Part shown: one piece after another, positions 9,076 to 17,004 of the stretch
Layout of the letters: every line of letters starts with the position of its first letter
Numbering within the stretch: the first letter of the stretch is position 1
Assembly (NCBI GenBank): GCA_022447185.1
Contig: JAKVAY010000060.1
Coordinates: 1-48,048, forward strand
Origin: Fuerstiella sp.
GTDB taxonomy: Bacteria; Planctomycetota; Planctomycetia; Planctomycetales; Planctomycetaceae
Length of the DNA: 48,048 nt
Direction of reading: 5' to 3'
The notes under the pieces: generated by a model
Seen by the model: only the letters and a program-made list of their open reading frames with translations
Told to the model about the DNA's origin: nothing
Database searches by the model: none
Translations under genes and position numbers: made by a program

Positions 9076-9609
9076 CACCTGGTACCTCATCATTTGGTAT
9101 TCGGATAGAATTGGGAAAGTCTTGTAAACAAGTCTTCGTCTACCTGAACAACCCATCATCACATGTCTGCCTAAAGCGCAAGGTCTGCTCCAGGAGAACG
9201 CGTTAAGCGAGCCGGACAACTGTTATGGTCGGAATAACCATCACTCCCACATGAATCTGCCAGAAACATTTAAGGAGCAATGGATAAAACAGGGATTATG
9301 GGAATTAACCCGACCATGCCTCATGCAGTCGAACCAGTTTTTTTTGCCGAACCGTCCCCTGTGTAGCGGCAACCGCAGAAAGACAGATTCTCGCGGAGAG
9401 TCTCAGGTGCCAACGGCGGATCTGGAACCAACCATCCATCAATCTGGTTGCGATCGGTGTCAGCGTGACCTGGACATTGATCGTGTCATCGGTATGATCC
9501 GGCTGGCTGCGCAGGAATCACTAATCACACAGTTTAGGTCGTTTGGTTCACGGACACGTTTGTCTACCTGCTTGGTCTTCGTTGTCTCTTGAGCTTGAGG
9601 AGGTTCGCC
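9076..9609. other. Divergent intergenic region between YTV gene and Tyr/His-rich gene
   Basis: About 530 bases with no convincing gene. Frames at 9251-9592 and 9280-9366 are open but have no good ribosome binding site or family resemblance. Small inverted elements occur (CTTGT-AA-ACAAG near 9120; ATGGT...ACCAT near 9220-9240). It must hold the promoters of both flanking secreted-protein genes. Confidence 0.45.
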
Positions 9610-9948
9610 ATGATTGCGCGAATAGCTGCAGCGTTTCTGGTAATGGCTGTTTTCACGAGCAGCGCATCGGCTGGTCACCACTACTACTATCCTTATCCCG
9701 CGTACACTGATGCATACGTTTACCCGGCTCCGGTCTATGTGGCCCCCGTCCACGTCGCACCGGTCATCGTCCATCACCCGGCGTATCTGGTTCCTGCTCC
9801 TGTGTATTACCGACCCGCACCTGTGTATTACCGTTCGATGCGCCACAGCTTCTTTTCGCATGGGTATCGACCGTTTCGTGGTGAAGTGGAAATCGATGTG
9901 GATTTCGGACGTCACGGTTACGAAATCGAAATCGACTACGATGACTGA
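9610..9948 (+). CDS. Small secreted Tyr/His/Pro-rich protein with acidic tail
   Basis: The 112-residue product starts at ATG 9610, with GAGGAGG at 9597-9603 giving ideal spacing; an upstream frame start at 9589 is rejected. A signal peptide (MIARIAAAFLVMAVFTSSASA) is followed by GHHYYYPYPAYTDAYVYPAP and repeated [AP]PVYV/HVAP and PAPVYYR units, then a tail of alternating acidic and aromatic residues (EVEIDVDFGRHGYEIEIDYDD). I know no enzyme family like this; short tyrosine- and histidine-rich secreted proteins recur in planctomycetes. Composition suggests a structural or metal-binding surface role, but that is inference. It diverges from the YTV gene and is closed downstream by a strong terminator. 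Confidence 0.8.
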   Translation: MIARIAAAFLVMAVFTSSASAGHHYYYPYPAYTDAYVYPAPVYVAPVHVAPVIVHHPAYLVPAPVYYRPAPVYYRSMRHSFFSHGYRPFRGEVEIDVDFGRHGYEIEIDYDD

Positions 9949-10027
9949 GCCGTACGATATTTAATTTCGACTTACCACAGTCATCGTTCTCACCCCGATG
10001 AATGTGAATTGAGATTCAGAACACGGG

Positions 10028-10048
10028 CACGACCGGTATCAGGTCGTG
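10028..10048. other. Small hairpin downstream of the Tyr/His-rich gene
   Basis: CACGACC (10028-10034) and GGTCGTG (10042-10048) form a perfect 7-bp stem with a 7-base loop. There is no T-run, so it is not called a terminator. It sits in the 3' untranslated region ahead of the strong terminator at 10173. Confidence 0.35.
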
Positions 10049-10172
10049 GCAGTAAATAACTCAAGGAAACATTAGTTACGTCACCGTGCGGCGCCCCACA
10101 GCAGTTATTCGAGCTGTGCCACAGCAGACGGTCTTACCTGCCAAATCTACCAGGTTACCTCAGTGACAAAGA

Positions 10173-10205
10173 AAAACGGCGGATGACTTTGTCATCCGCC
10201 GTTTT
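10173..10205. terminator. Bidirectional intrinsic terminator between Tyr/His-rich and CBS genes
   Basis: Perfect 15-bp stem: AAAACGGCGGATGAC (10173-10187) pairs with GTCATCCGCCGTTTT (10191-10205) around a 3-base loop, with A and T feet suited to termination in both directions. It separates converging genes ending at 9948 and 10241. Confidence 0.9.
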
Positions 10206-10240
10206 GAATTTGGTAACCATACAGTAACGTTCCTGCCCCG

Positions 10241-11173
10241 TCAGTTCAGGGCACTCACTTCATCCCGACTGCGTACCGAACTCAGGTAAAGCGACTGAGC
10301 GACATTTGCTGACTCCTGAGTTCTTGGAAAGAATCGTTCCACTGCTCGAAGCAAATCGCTGCGGCTGATCTGACCGGCCAGTTGCATGTTTCCGACAACA
10401 GGCAACTGCCGTGCTGACGAATGGATGAACATTTGAGCAATTGTGAGTACATCGGCATTGGAACTGATGGTCGGAATTTCTCGTTCCATCCAGGCACCGA
10501 CCGTCATGACCTGATTTGCACTTGCCCGGTCAGACTCTATACCCTCAAGACCGGCGTCAACACGTGTGGCAGCGGCGCTCAGGGCGTCCCGACGATTCAC
10601 CTGTCCCACCAGCTGTCCGCCGCGAATCACCATGAGCCTCCGAAACTCGGAATGATGAAACCGATCGATGATCTCATCCAGTCTCGTGTCTTCGTTGATT
10701 TGGCGACGTTCGTCTCGATCAAGCCAGGCTGTGACGCGGGCTGACGGCAACTGTTCCCAGCACAGTCCCACAAAGACACGGGTCGCTGACTTCTCAGAAA
10801 AAACACCCAGCAAGTTGCCCTGTTCGTCGATAACCGGCGCACCAGATACACGATTTTCCAGTAACAGCGTTGCCGCTGAAAATGTGTCAATGGTCGAACG
10901 GAGCACCAAATTCTGGTGAAGGAGATCCGATGCTTTTACACTACGCAGCGGTGAACTGTTTCCGGTGGACTGCATTTCGGCCAGTTCAAGGGCGCTGATA
11001 GCCGTTCCTTCAGCAAATCGTCCTGCAAACTGACCGGCTTCGTTGACAACGGGAAGACCCGAAACATCGTGAGTAATCAGAGAATTAATCGCATCCCGAA
11101 CGTGAGTGTCGGTCGTCGTGGTGTACAGACGAGTCGTCATAATGTCTGCGGCCGTCACCGTCGAAGTTTCCAT
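10241..11173 (-). CDS. Four-CBS-motif protein
   Basis: The 310-residue protein consists of two CBS pairs (Bateman modules). Motifs read as AADIMTTRLYTTTTDTHVRDAI with GLPVVNEAGQFAGRF, then KASDLLHQNLVLR with GAPVIDEQGNLLGVFSE, a more divergent third motif (EFRRLMVIRGGQLVGQVNRRD), and a fourth (QLPVVGNMQLAGQISRSDLLRA). No enzyme, transporter or nuclease domain is attached. CBS pairs usually bind adenine nucleotides and act as energy or ligand sensors; partners are unknown. ATG 11173 has an excellent AAAGGA Shine-Dalgarno 5 bases upstream. A possible 80-aa gene lies 73 bases upstream on the same strand. The gene ends at a strong terminator. Confidence 0.9.
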   Translation of the reverse strand: METSTVTAADIMTTRLYTTTTDTHVRDAINSLITHDVSGLPVVNEAGQFAGRFAEGTAISALELAEMQSTGNSSPLRSVKASDLLHQNLVLRSTIDTFSAATLLLENRVSGAPVIDEQGNLLGVFSEKSATRVFVGLCWEQLPSARVTAWLDRDERRQINEDTRLDEIIDRFHHSEFRRLMVIRGGQLVGQVNRRDALSAAATRVDAGLEGIESDRASANQVMTVGAWMEREIPTISSNADVLTIAQMFIHSSARQLPVVGNMQLAGQISRSDLLRAVERFFPRTQESANVAQSLYLSSVRSRDEVSALN

Positions 11174-11246
11174 AGGAATCCTTTACTCTGGGAGTGACAA
11201 AACACAACTCGACGCACGTTCTCTGATGAGCGGGGTTAAGTGCCAC

Positions 11247-11489
11247 TCAATCCACTTTTGCAAAAGCCACATGAATATTGTCACCTGATAACTGCAGTAT
11301 CGCAATCGTGCATTTCCCATTTCCTGCCCAAAAGTCCCTGATTTCGGGAATGCCATCTACTAAGTATTGACTTAATAACGAAACAAGGCTGACGACGGGA
11401 ACCAGAGGACAGGAATCGCACGTACACATCGGTGTGACCTCAGCGACCATCCGATAGAATACCGAAGATACATCGTTCTGATCCGACAT
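11247..11489 (-). CDS. Possible small protein, 80 residues, unknown function
   Basis: This frame gives MSDQNDVSSVFYRMVAEVTP, a CTCDSCP segment, and an ordered-looking tail ending in NIHVAFAKVD. The mix of hydrophobic and polar residues and lack of low-complexity text look like a genuine small folded protein, and codon choice resembles the neighbours. No family is recognised and the Shine-Dalgarno is weak. The frame stays open upstream into the start of the RND gene, so ATG 11489 is the chosen start. It would lie just upstream of the CBS gene on the same strand. The CxCxxC group might bind metal, but that is speculative. Confidence 0.45.
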   Translation of the reverse strand: MSDQNDVSSVFYRMVAEVTPMCTCDSCPLVPVVSLVSLLSQYLVDGIPEIRDFWAGNGKCTIAILQLSGDNIHVAFAKVD

Positions 11490-11610
11490 CGGCACCCGTG
11501 TTGTGTCAGAAGTCTGCGGCGTGACCTGTTCGCAACCGACAGAGAACATCGCGGAGCCTTTCGTCGACCGCCTACGCCGTTCCACGTCTATTTCATTCGG
11601 CCTGCGTGCA

Positions 11611-14600
11611 ATGTCCCTGCCGTCATTCAGTGTTCGTAATTCTGTGCTCGTAAATATGCTGATGCTGGTGCTGCTCGCATCCGGTTTCATCATGGCGTTC
11701 ACACTGCAGCGGGAAATGTTTCCGGAGTCACGCCCCGACAAACTGCTGATTTCCGCAGCCTACCCTGGCGTCCAGCCCGAAGACGTCGAGAAGGCCGTCA
11801 CTGTCAAAATAGAGGAATCGGTACGCAGTCTGGAAGGCATTGAGAAGATTGAGGCTCAGATCGGTGAAGCCGTTAGCTTCGTCACACTGACCATCTCTCA
11901 ATCAGTACGAAATGTGGATGTACTGATGCAGGAGGTCCGTAACGAACTGGATGCGATTCAGGACCTGCCCGATGACGTGGAAGAAATCCGGCTGAGCAAA
12001 GTGGAACCGCAACTTCCAGTAATTGCGATTTCAGTCTTCGGTGACACGGACGAACGATCGATGAAGCAGGCAGCAAATCAGTTGCGAGACGACCTGCTTG
12101 GTCTGCCGGGCGTCAGTAAGGTTCAGCTGAATGGTGTTCGTGAAGATGAGATCTATGTGGATGTCCTTCCGGATCAATTGTTGAAATACGATGTAACGTT
12201 CGAAGAAATCGCGTCGGCAATTCGTAAGGCGAATCTCGACATCAGCGGCGGACGTCTGAAGGGAAGTCGCGGTACCGTTGCGGTGCGGACAATGGGAGAA
12301 CAGCAAAGTGCCGCGGGACTTGAAGACATCGTGATCCGTGCCGAAACCGGTGGACGCCGTATTCAGCTGAAAGATGTCGCCGTGCTTTCAGATTCGTTCG
12401 TGGATACGGATCTCAGGCTGGAGTTTAACGGTCAGCAGGCTGTTGATGTGGTGCTGTACAGTGGTGAAACCGAGGATGTGGTCGAAATTGCTGCAGTCAT
12501 CAAGACATGGTTTACTGCTCGAAATGGTGATCCGTACACCGGGCCGTCTCTTCGAATTTCTCAGGCTCTGTCCATGCTTGGACGAGTCAATCTTTACGAA
12601 ATAGATCAACAGGCACGCAGCAATCCGTTCAATAGTGAATTTGACTACCAGCTTCACACGGACATCGCCCGCTTTGTGGAGGGGCGTCTGGACCTGATGC
12701 TGCGAAACGGAAAAGTGGGACTGATTCTGGTCCTGATTTCGCTGAATATTTTTTTGAACTGGCGAGTAGCCTGGTGGGCTGCCGTGGGGCTTGTTGTGTC
12801 ATTTACAGGCACATTCGCTGCAATGTTCGCACTGGGAGCCTCCATCAATCTGTTGTCCATGTTCGGAATGATCATCGTTTTAGGGATCATCGTGGATGAC
12901 GCCATCGTGATTGGTGAAAACATCTACCGACATGTTGAGGAGGGAATGCCACCACAACAGGCCGCTGTCATCGGAGCAGAAGAGGTAATGTGGCCGGTGA
13001 TTGTCGCAGTGGCTACGACGATCGGGGCGTTTGCCCCTCTCTTCTTTATTAAGGGACAGATTGGCGACTTCATGGCCCAGCTTCCACTGGTCGTGATCGC
13101 TGCGCTCACAATTTCGCTGATTGAGGCACTGGTGATCCTGCCAGCGCATCTCAAACATCTTCCAAACCTGGCTTCCGCTCCGGTGAATTCAGCAGACGAC
13201 ATTGCTGGTTCCGGGCTCAAAAACCGGATCATGCGGTCATGGCTGCTTGGCCCATACGAATCCGTCCTGCGAAGTTGTCTGAAATGGCGATACGTGACGG
13301 TCGCAACATCGATGGGAGCCTGCGTTCTGGCAGCCGGCATTCTGGCCGGTGGCATCGTGAAGTCCGCGTTCATCCAGGAAATGGACAGTGAAACACTCAT
13401 CTGCGCACTGGAAATGCCCATCGGGACAACAACGAATCGACTTCAGAAGGAACTGGGACGACTCTCGGATTTCATTGCAGCCGACACGAGACTTAAGGAA
13501 GAGGTTTTCAACATCCGGACGACTGCGGGCCGCCAGTACGACTTGACAGGCGCCGGCTCTGTGGGCTTCGATGACCAAAGCCATCTGGGACAGTTGGTGA
13601 TTGAGCTGAAGCCGGCTGATCAACGAACACGATCCAGTACAGAAATCCTGGCCTCGTTAAGGAATTTCTGTGAAGAGCAATTGCGCGGGATAAATTCGGT
13701 GCGATGGGAGGCGATGAACGGCGGACCCGGAGGTCGCGATATCCAGGTCAGCCTGGCCGGTTTGAGTGATGACCAACTTCCCAAAGCAACTCACGAACTC
13801 AAGCGTATGATCGGTGAAATCGAAGGGGTATTTGATCTTGACGACGACCTTAACCTTGGACGGAGAGAACTTCGACTCAAACTGAAGGATTCGGCCACGC
13901 CGACCGGCGTAACGGTCGGCGGCCTGGGTATGCACGTTCGAGGCGCTTTGTTTGGCCAGGAATCTCGACGAATCACGCGGAATCGCGAAGACGTCCGAAT
14001 CATGGTGCGATATCCGGAAGAGTATCGGACGAACACCTGGAACGTGGAGACGATGTGGCTTCCCGGACCCGGATTACCAGGACAGCGGAACTGGATACCT
14101 ATGGACGAAATTGCTGCCGCAGAAATGGAAATCGGCTACTCAACGATTACGCGATATCAACAGACAAGATCTGCCATGATTACGGCGTCCGTAGACGACG
14201 CCGTCGTTCCCAGCACCAGTACCGTACAGAAAGCAATACAGGATCTGGTCGACAGCCAACTGCTGCCGGCCTATCCGGGTCTGAAGGTTGAGTTTCTCGG
14301 TGAAGCGGAGGAAACTCGGAAGTCGTTTAGTTCTCTGCGGATGGCATTTCCTGTCGCACTCCTCATTATTTACGCAATGCTGGCCGGATTGTTTAAATCG
14401 TACACTCAGCCACTGGTTGTGATGTCAGCGATCCCGTTTGGTTTTCTTGGAGCCGTGATCGGTCACTGGATCACGGGCGAAACGTTTACGATTATGAGTT
14501 CTATTGGACTGGTTGCACTGGCAGGAATTCTGGTGAATGACTCACTCGTACTCGTTGATTTCGTTAATAAGCGAATTGCTGCGGGGCTCTCGGCACTGGA

Positions 14601-14952
14601 AGCCAGTGTGGATGGTGCCCGTAAACGACTAAGAGCGATTCTTCTCACAACACTGACCACCGCATCCGGTCTGGCTCCACTCATGTTTGAAAAAAGCTTT
14701 CAGGCCAAGTTCCTGATTCCTATGGCAGTTACGCTCACATTCGGTCTTATTTTTGCAACAGCGCTCACGCTGATTCTTGTTCCCTGTCTGAACCTGATTC
14801 GTGATGACCTGATAACACAATCTGCTCAACTCCGTATCATTCGTCGCCGGGTTCTGCGGTTTTTTGGCCTGGGCAGCCGCTCGCACGATGCAGTCGATGA
14901 CGAACAATCGTCGCTGCCACCTGGAAGTGAACAAACCATCGCACCAATGTAA
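11611..14952 (+). CDS. RND-superfamily efflux permease (AcrB/MMPL type)
   Basis: The 1113-residue protein starts [20 protein letters not shown], the family's usual cytoplasmic tip and first membrane helix. RND signatures include [20 protein letters not shown], the intramembrane proton-relay pair in [21 protein letters not shown], and the second-half equivalent [21 protein letters not shown]. Two periplasmic loops and about 12 membrane helices give the normal length. A GTG at 11503 would add 36 residues that look non-helical and is rejected. RND pumps normally act with a periplasmic adaptor and an outer-membrane channel, but neither is encoded nearby, and the next gene is a helicase 38 bases downstream. 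Substrate is unknown; adaptors elsewhere or a stand-alone lipid/hopanoid-type exporter are possible. Confidence 0.92.
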   Translation: MSLPSFSVRNSVLVNMLMLVLLASGFIMAFTLQREMFPESRPDKLLISAAYPGVQPEDVEKAVTVKIEESVRSLEGIEKIEAQIGEAVSFVTLTISQSVRNVDVLMQEVRNELDAIQDLPDDVEEIRLSKVEPQLPVIAISVFGDTDERSMKQAANQLRDDLLGLPGVSKVQLNGVREDEIYVDVLPDQLLKYDVTFEEIASAIRKANLDISGGRLKGSRGTVAVRTMGEQQSAAGLEDIVIRAETGGRRIQLKDVAVLSDSFVDTDLRLEFNGQQAVDVVLYSGETEDVVEIAAVIKTWFTARNGDPYTGPSLRISQALSMLGRVNLYEIDQQARSNPFNSEFDYQLHTDIARFVEGRLDLMLRNGKVGLILVLISLNIFLNWRVAWWAAVGLVVSFTGTFAAMFALGASINLLSMFGMIIVLGIIVDDAIVIGENIYRHVEEGMPPQQAAVIGAEEVMWPVIVAVATTIGAFAPLFFIKGQIGDFMAQLPLVVIAALTISLIEALVILPAHLKHLPNLASAPVNSADDIAGSGLKNRIMRSWLLGPYESVLRSCLKWRYVTVATSMGACVLAAGILAGGIVKSAFIQEMDSETLICALEMPIGTTTNRLQKELGRLSDFIAADTRLKEEVFNIRTTAGRQYDLTGAGSVGFDDQSHLGQLVIELKPADQRTRSSTEILASLRNFCEEQLRGINSVRWEAMNGGPGGRDIQVSLAGLSDDQLPKATHELKRMIGEIEGVFDLDDDLNLGRRELRLKLKDSATPTGVTVGGLGMHVRGALFGQESRRITRNREDVRIMVRYPEEYRTNTWNVETMWLPGPGLPGQRNWIPMDEIAAAEMEIGYSTITRYQQTRSAMITASVDDAVVPSTSTVQKAIQDLVDSQLLPAYPGLKVEFLGEAEETRKSFSSLRMAFPVALLIIYAMLAGLFKSYTQPLVVMSAIPFGFLGAVIGHWITGETFTIMSSIGLVALAGILVNDSLVLVDFVNKRIAAGLSALEASVDGARKRLRAILLTTLTTASGLAPLMFEKSFQAKFLIPMAVTLTFGLIFATALTLILVPCLNLIRDDLITQSAQLRIIRRRVLRFFGLGSRSHDAVDDEQSSLPPGSEQTIAPM

Positions 14953-14990
14953 CCCCCTGACTCGCCACAAGTTGCCGATCACTCGATCTC

Positions 14991-16997
14991 ATGCCTGACC
15001 TCTCGGGACTTAATCCGGCGCAAAGTGACGCTGTCAAAACATTGTCGGGACCGTTGCTGGTCCTGGCTGGCGCTGGCACCGGAAAAACGCGTGTTATCAC
15101 CTATCGCATGGTGAACCTGATCGCAAATGGAATCCAAGCCCACCGCATCCTGTCTGTGACATTTACCAACAAAGCTGCGAAGGAAATGCGTCAAAGGACG
15201 ATGCAGCTGCTCAGCCGGCGAACGCAGTCCACACCCGTAGTGACAACGTTTCACGCATGGTGTGTTCGTGTCCTGCGAGAAGACATTGAATTTCTTGGTT
15301 ACCCAAAGATGTTCACAATTTATGACCGCAGCGATCAGGAATCTGCCGCGCGCAGGACTCTGAGAGATATTCGCGTGGGCGAGAAGTCGATGAAACCGGG
15401 AGATCTGATCAACCGTATCAGTCGCTGGAAAATGTCAGGCATCACTGCAGATCGGGCCGGTGACCATGTCGAGTCCGATTTTGATTACCTGGCCTCCATG
15501 GCGTATCGACGTTACCAGCAGTTACTGCGCGCCAGCGGTGCCGTGGATTTTGACGACCTGCTGCTCCTGACAGCTCGATTGTTCGAATCCAGCGAAGCGA
15601 TCCTGCAAAAGCACCAGTCTCGTTTTGACCATGTTCAGATCGACGAATATCAGGATACGAACGGAGTACAGTTTGCCCTGATGGCTCATTTAGTGTCGGG
15701 CCACCGAAATATCTGCGTGGTCGGAGACGACGACCAGTCCATCTACGGCTGGCGAGGTGCCGAAGTCGAGCACATCCTCAACTTCGGTGGACATTTCCCT
15801 GGTACAAAAACCGTTCGTCTGGAAAACAACTACCGCTGCACCGATCAGATCATTCGTCTGGCAAACCACCTGGTGCGACACAATCACAATCGCCACGACA
15901 AAAAACTAATCGCTCACAAATGCCAGGGGGCTCCGGTACGTATGCTGGCGTTCAACGACGAAACAGCCGAGTCCGAACACGTCGTTGGTGAAATTGAGTA
16001 TCTCGTCAGTGAACTGGGCGTGCAACCAGGCAACGTGGTCATTCTGTTCCGTACAAACGAGCAGCCACGCCTGTTTGAAACGGAGATGAGACGGCTGAAT
16101 GTCCCCTATCGCCTGTTTGGAGGACAGTCATTTTTCGACCGAAAAGAAATCCGTGATATACTGAGCTACCTGAAAGTTGTCGCCAATCCGGCTGACGAAT
16201 CTTCCCTGCTGCGAATCATCAATACACCAGCGAGGGGAATTGGCACGTCAACAACCGAGAAACTCGTCGCACTGGCTGTGCAACAAGGGGTGTCACTTTG
16301 GAAAGTCATCCCGGATGCCGCACAGACCGGTATTATTCCCGCGCGAGCACTCGCGGCCGCAACGGCTTTTCGTCAGCTTTTGACTCGATATCGAGCGGAG
16401 ATGATGCAGCAACCACGTCAACTGGCCGAAATCGCCCGCCGGTTACTGACGGAAATCGATTACGATTCTGAAATCAAGCGACAGTACAAAGATGAGTCCC
16501 AACAGGATCAGCGCCGGGCAGTGATCGAAGATCTGGTGAACTCAATGGCTCAGTATGTGGAACGTGAATCCCGCCCGTCGCTGATCGGATTCCTTGAAAC
16601 AACCTCTCTTCTGGATCGTGATGAGGATCCGAATGAGCAAGAAAACACCAATCAGGTCTCACTGATGACATTGCATTCCGCAAAGGGTCTTGAATTCCCC
16701 CGTGTGTATCTTGTGGGCATGGAAGAGAATCTGCTGCCGCACAAACGCAGCGTCGAAAGCGGTCTCGAGAAAGATATTTCGGAAGAACGGCGACTGGCCT
16801 ATGTCGGCGTCACACGCGCAATGGACCACCTGACACTGACAAGGGCCAAAACAAGGATGAAGTGGGGCAAACGACGCGAATCGATGGCGTCCCGGTTTCT
16901 GTTTGAAATGCAGTCAGAACCCGGTGCACAACTACATGAACAACATATTGGCGACGATGAACGGGATGAAGATGAGGATGTAAACGCACCCTTCTAG
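14991..16997 (+). CDS. UvrD/Rep/PcrA-family superfamily 1A DNA helicase
   Basis: The 668-residue protein has the SF1A helicase motifs in order: Q-motif LNPAQSDAV, Walker A AGAGTGKT (Lys32), motif Ia TFTNKAAKEM, motif II with DEYQDTN, motif III GDDDQSIYGWRGA, motif IV ENNYR, motif V TLHSAKGLEF, and motif VI ERRLAYVGVTRA. It unwinds DNA 3'-to-5' using ATP and acts in repair, replication restart or recombination in the cytoplasm. Length is slightly short of UvrD/PcrA (about 720) because the C-terminal tail is brief and acidic (DDERDEDEDVN); it lacks the usual Tudor-like end. ATG 14991 has no strong Shine-Dalgarno. The following gene starts 7 bases after the stop, so cotranscription is likely. 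pcrA, uvrD or rep cannot be told apart. Confidence 0.94.
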   Translation: MPDLSGLNPAQSDAVKTLSGPLLVLAGAGTGKTRVITYRMVNLIANGIQAHRILSVTFTNKAAKEMRQRTMQLLSRRTQSTPVVTTFHAWCVRVLREDIEFLGYPKMFTIYDRSDQESAARRTLRDIRVGEKSMKPGDLINRISRWKMSGITADRAGDHVESDFDYLASMAYRRYQQLLRASGAVDFDDLLLLTARLFESSEAILQKHQSRFDHVQIDEYQDTNGVQFALMAHLVSGHRNICVVGDDDQSIYGWRGAEVEHILNFGGHFPGTKTVRLENNYRCTDQIIRLANHLVRHNHNRHDKKLIAHKCQGAPVRMLAFNDETAESEHVVGEIEYLVSELGVQPGNVVILFRTNEQPRLFETEMRRLNVPYRLFGGQSFFDRKEIRDILSYLKVVANPADESSLLRIINTPARGIGTSTTEKLVALAVQQGVSLWKVIPDAAQTGIIPARALAAATAFRQLLTRYRAEMMQQPRQLAEIARRLLTEIDYDSEIKRQYKDESQQDQRRAVIEDLVNSMAQYVERESRPSLIGFLETTSLLDRDEDPNEQENTNQVSLMTLHSAKGLEFPRVYLVGMEENLLPHKRSVESGLEKDISEERRLAYVGVTRAMDHLTLTRAKTRMKWGKRRESMASRFLFEMQSEPGAQLHEQHIGDDERDEDEDVNAPF

Positions 16998-17004
16998 AAC
17001 AAAT

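Noticed and set aside
9280..9366. 28-residue frame after AAGGAG
   Set aside because: The AAGGAG is only 2 bases from the ATG, too close for normal initiation, and nothing is recognised.
9251..9592. 113-residue plus-strand frame upstream of the Tyr/His-rich gene
   Set aside because: No Shine-Dalgarno, random-looking composition, and it ends just before a far better gene start at 9610.
15583..15600. TTCGAATCC resembling a tRNA T-loop
   Set aside because: It lies inside the helicase frame with no cloverleaf around it.
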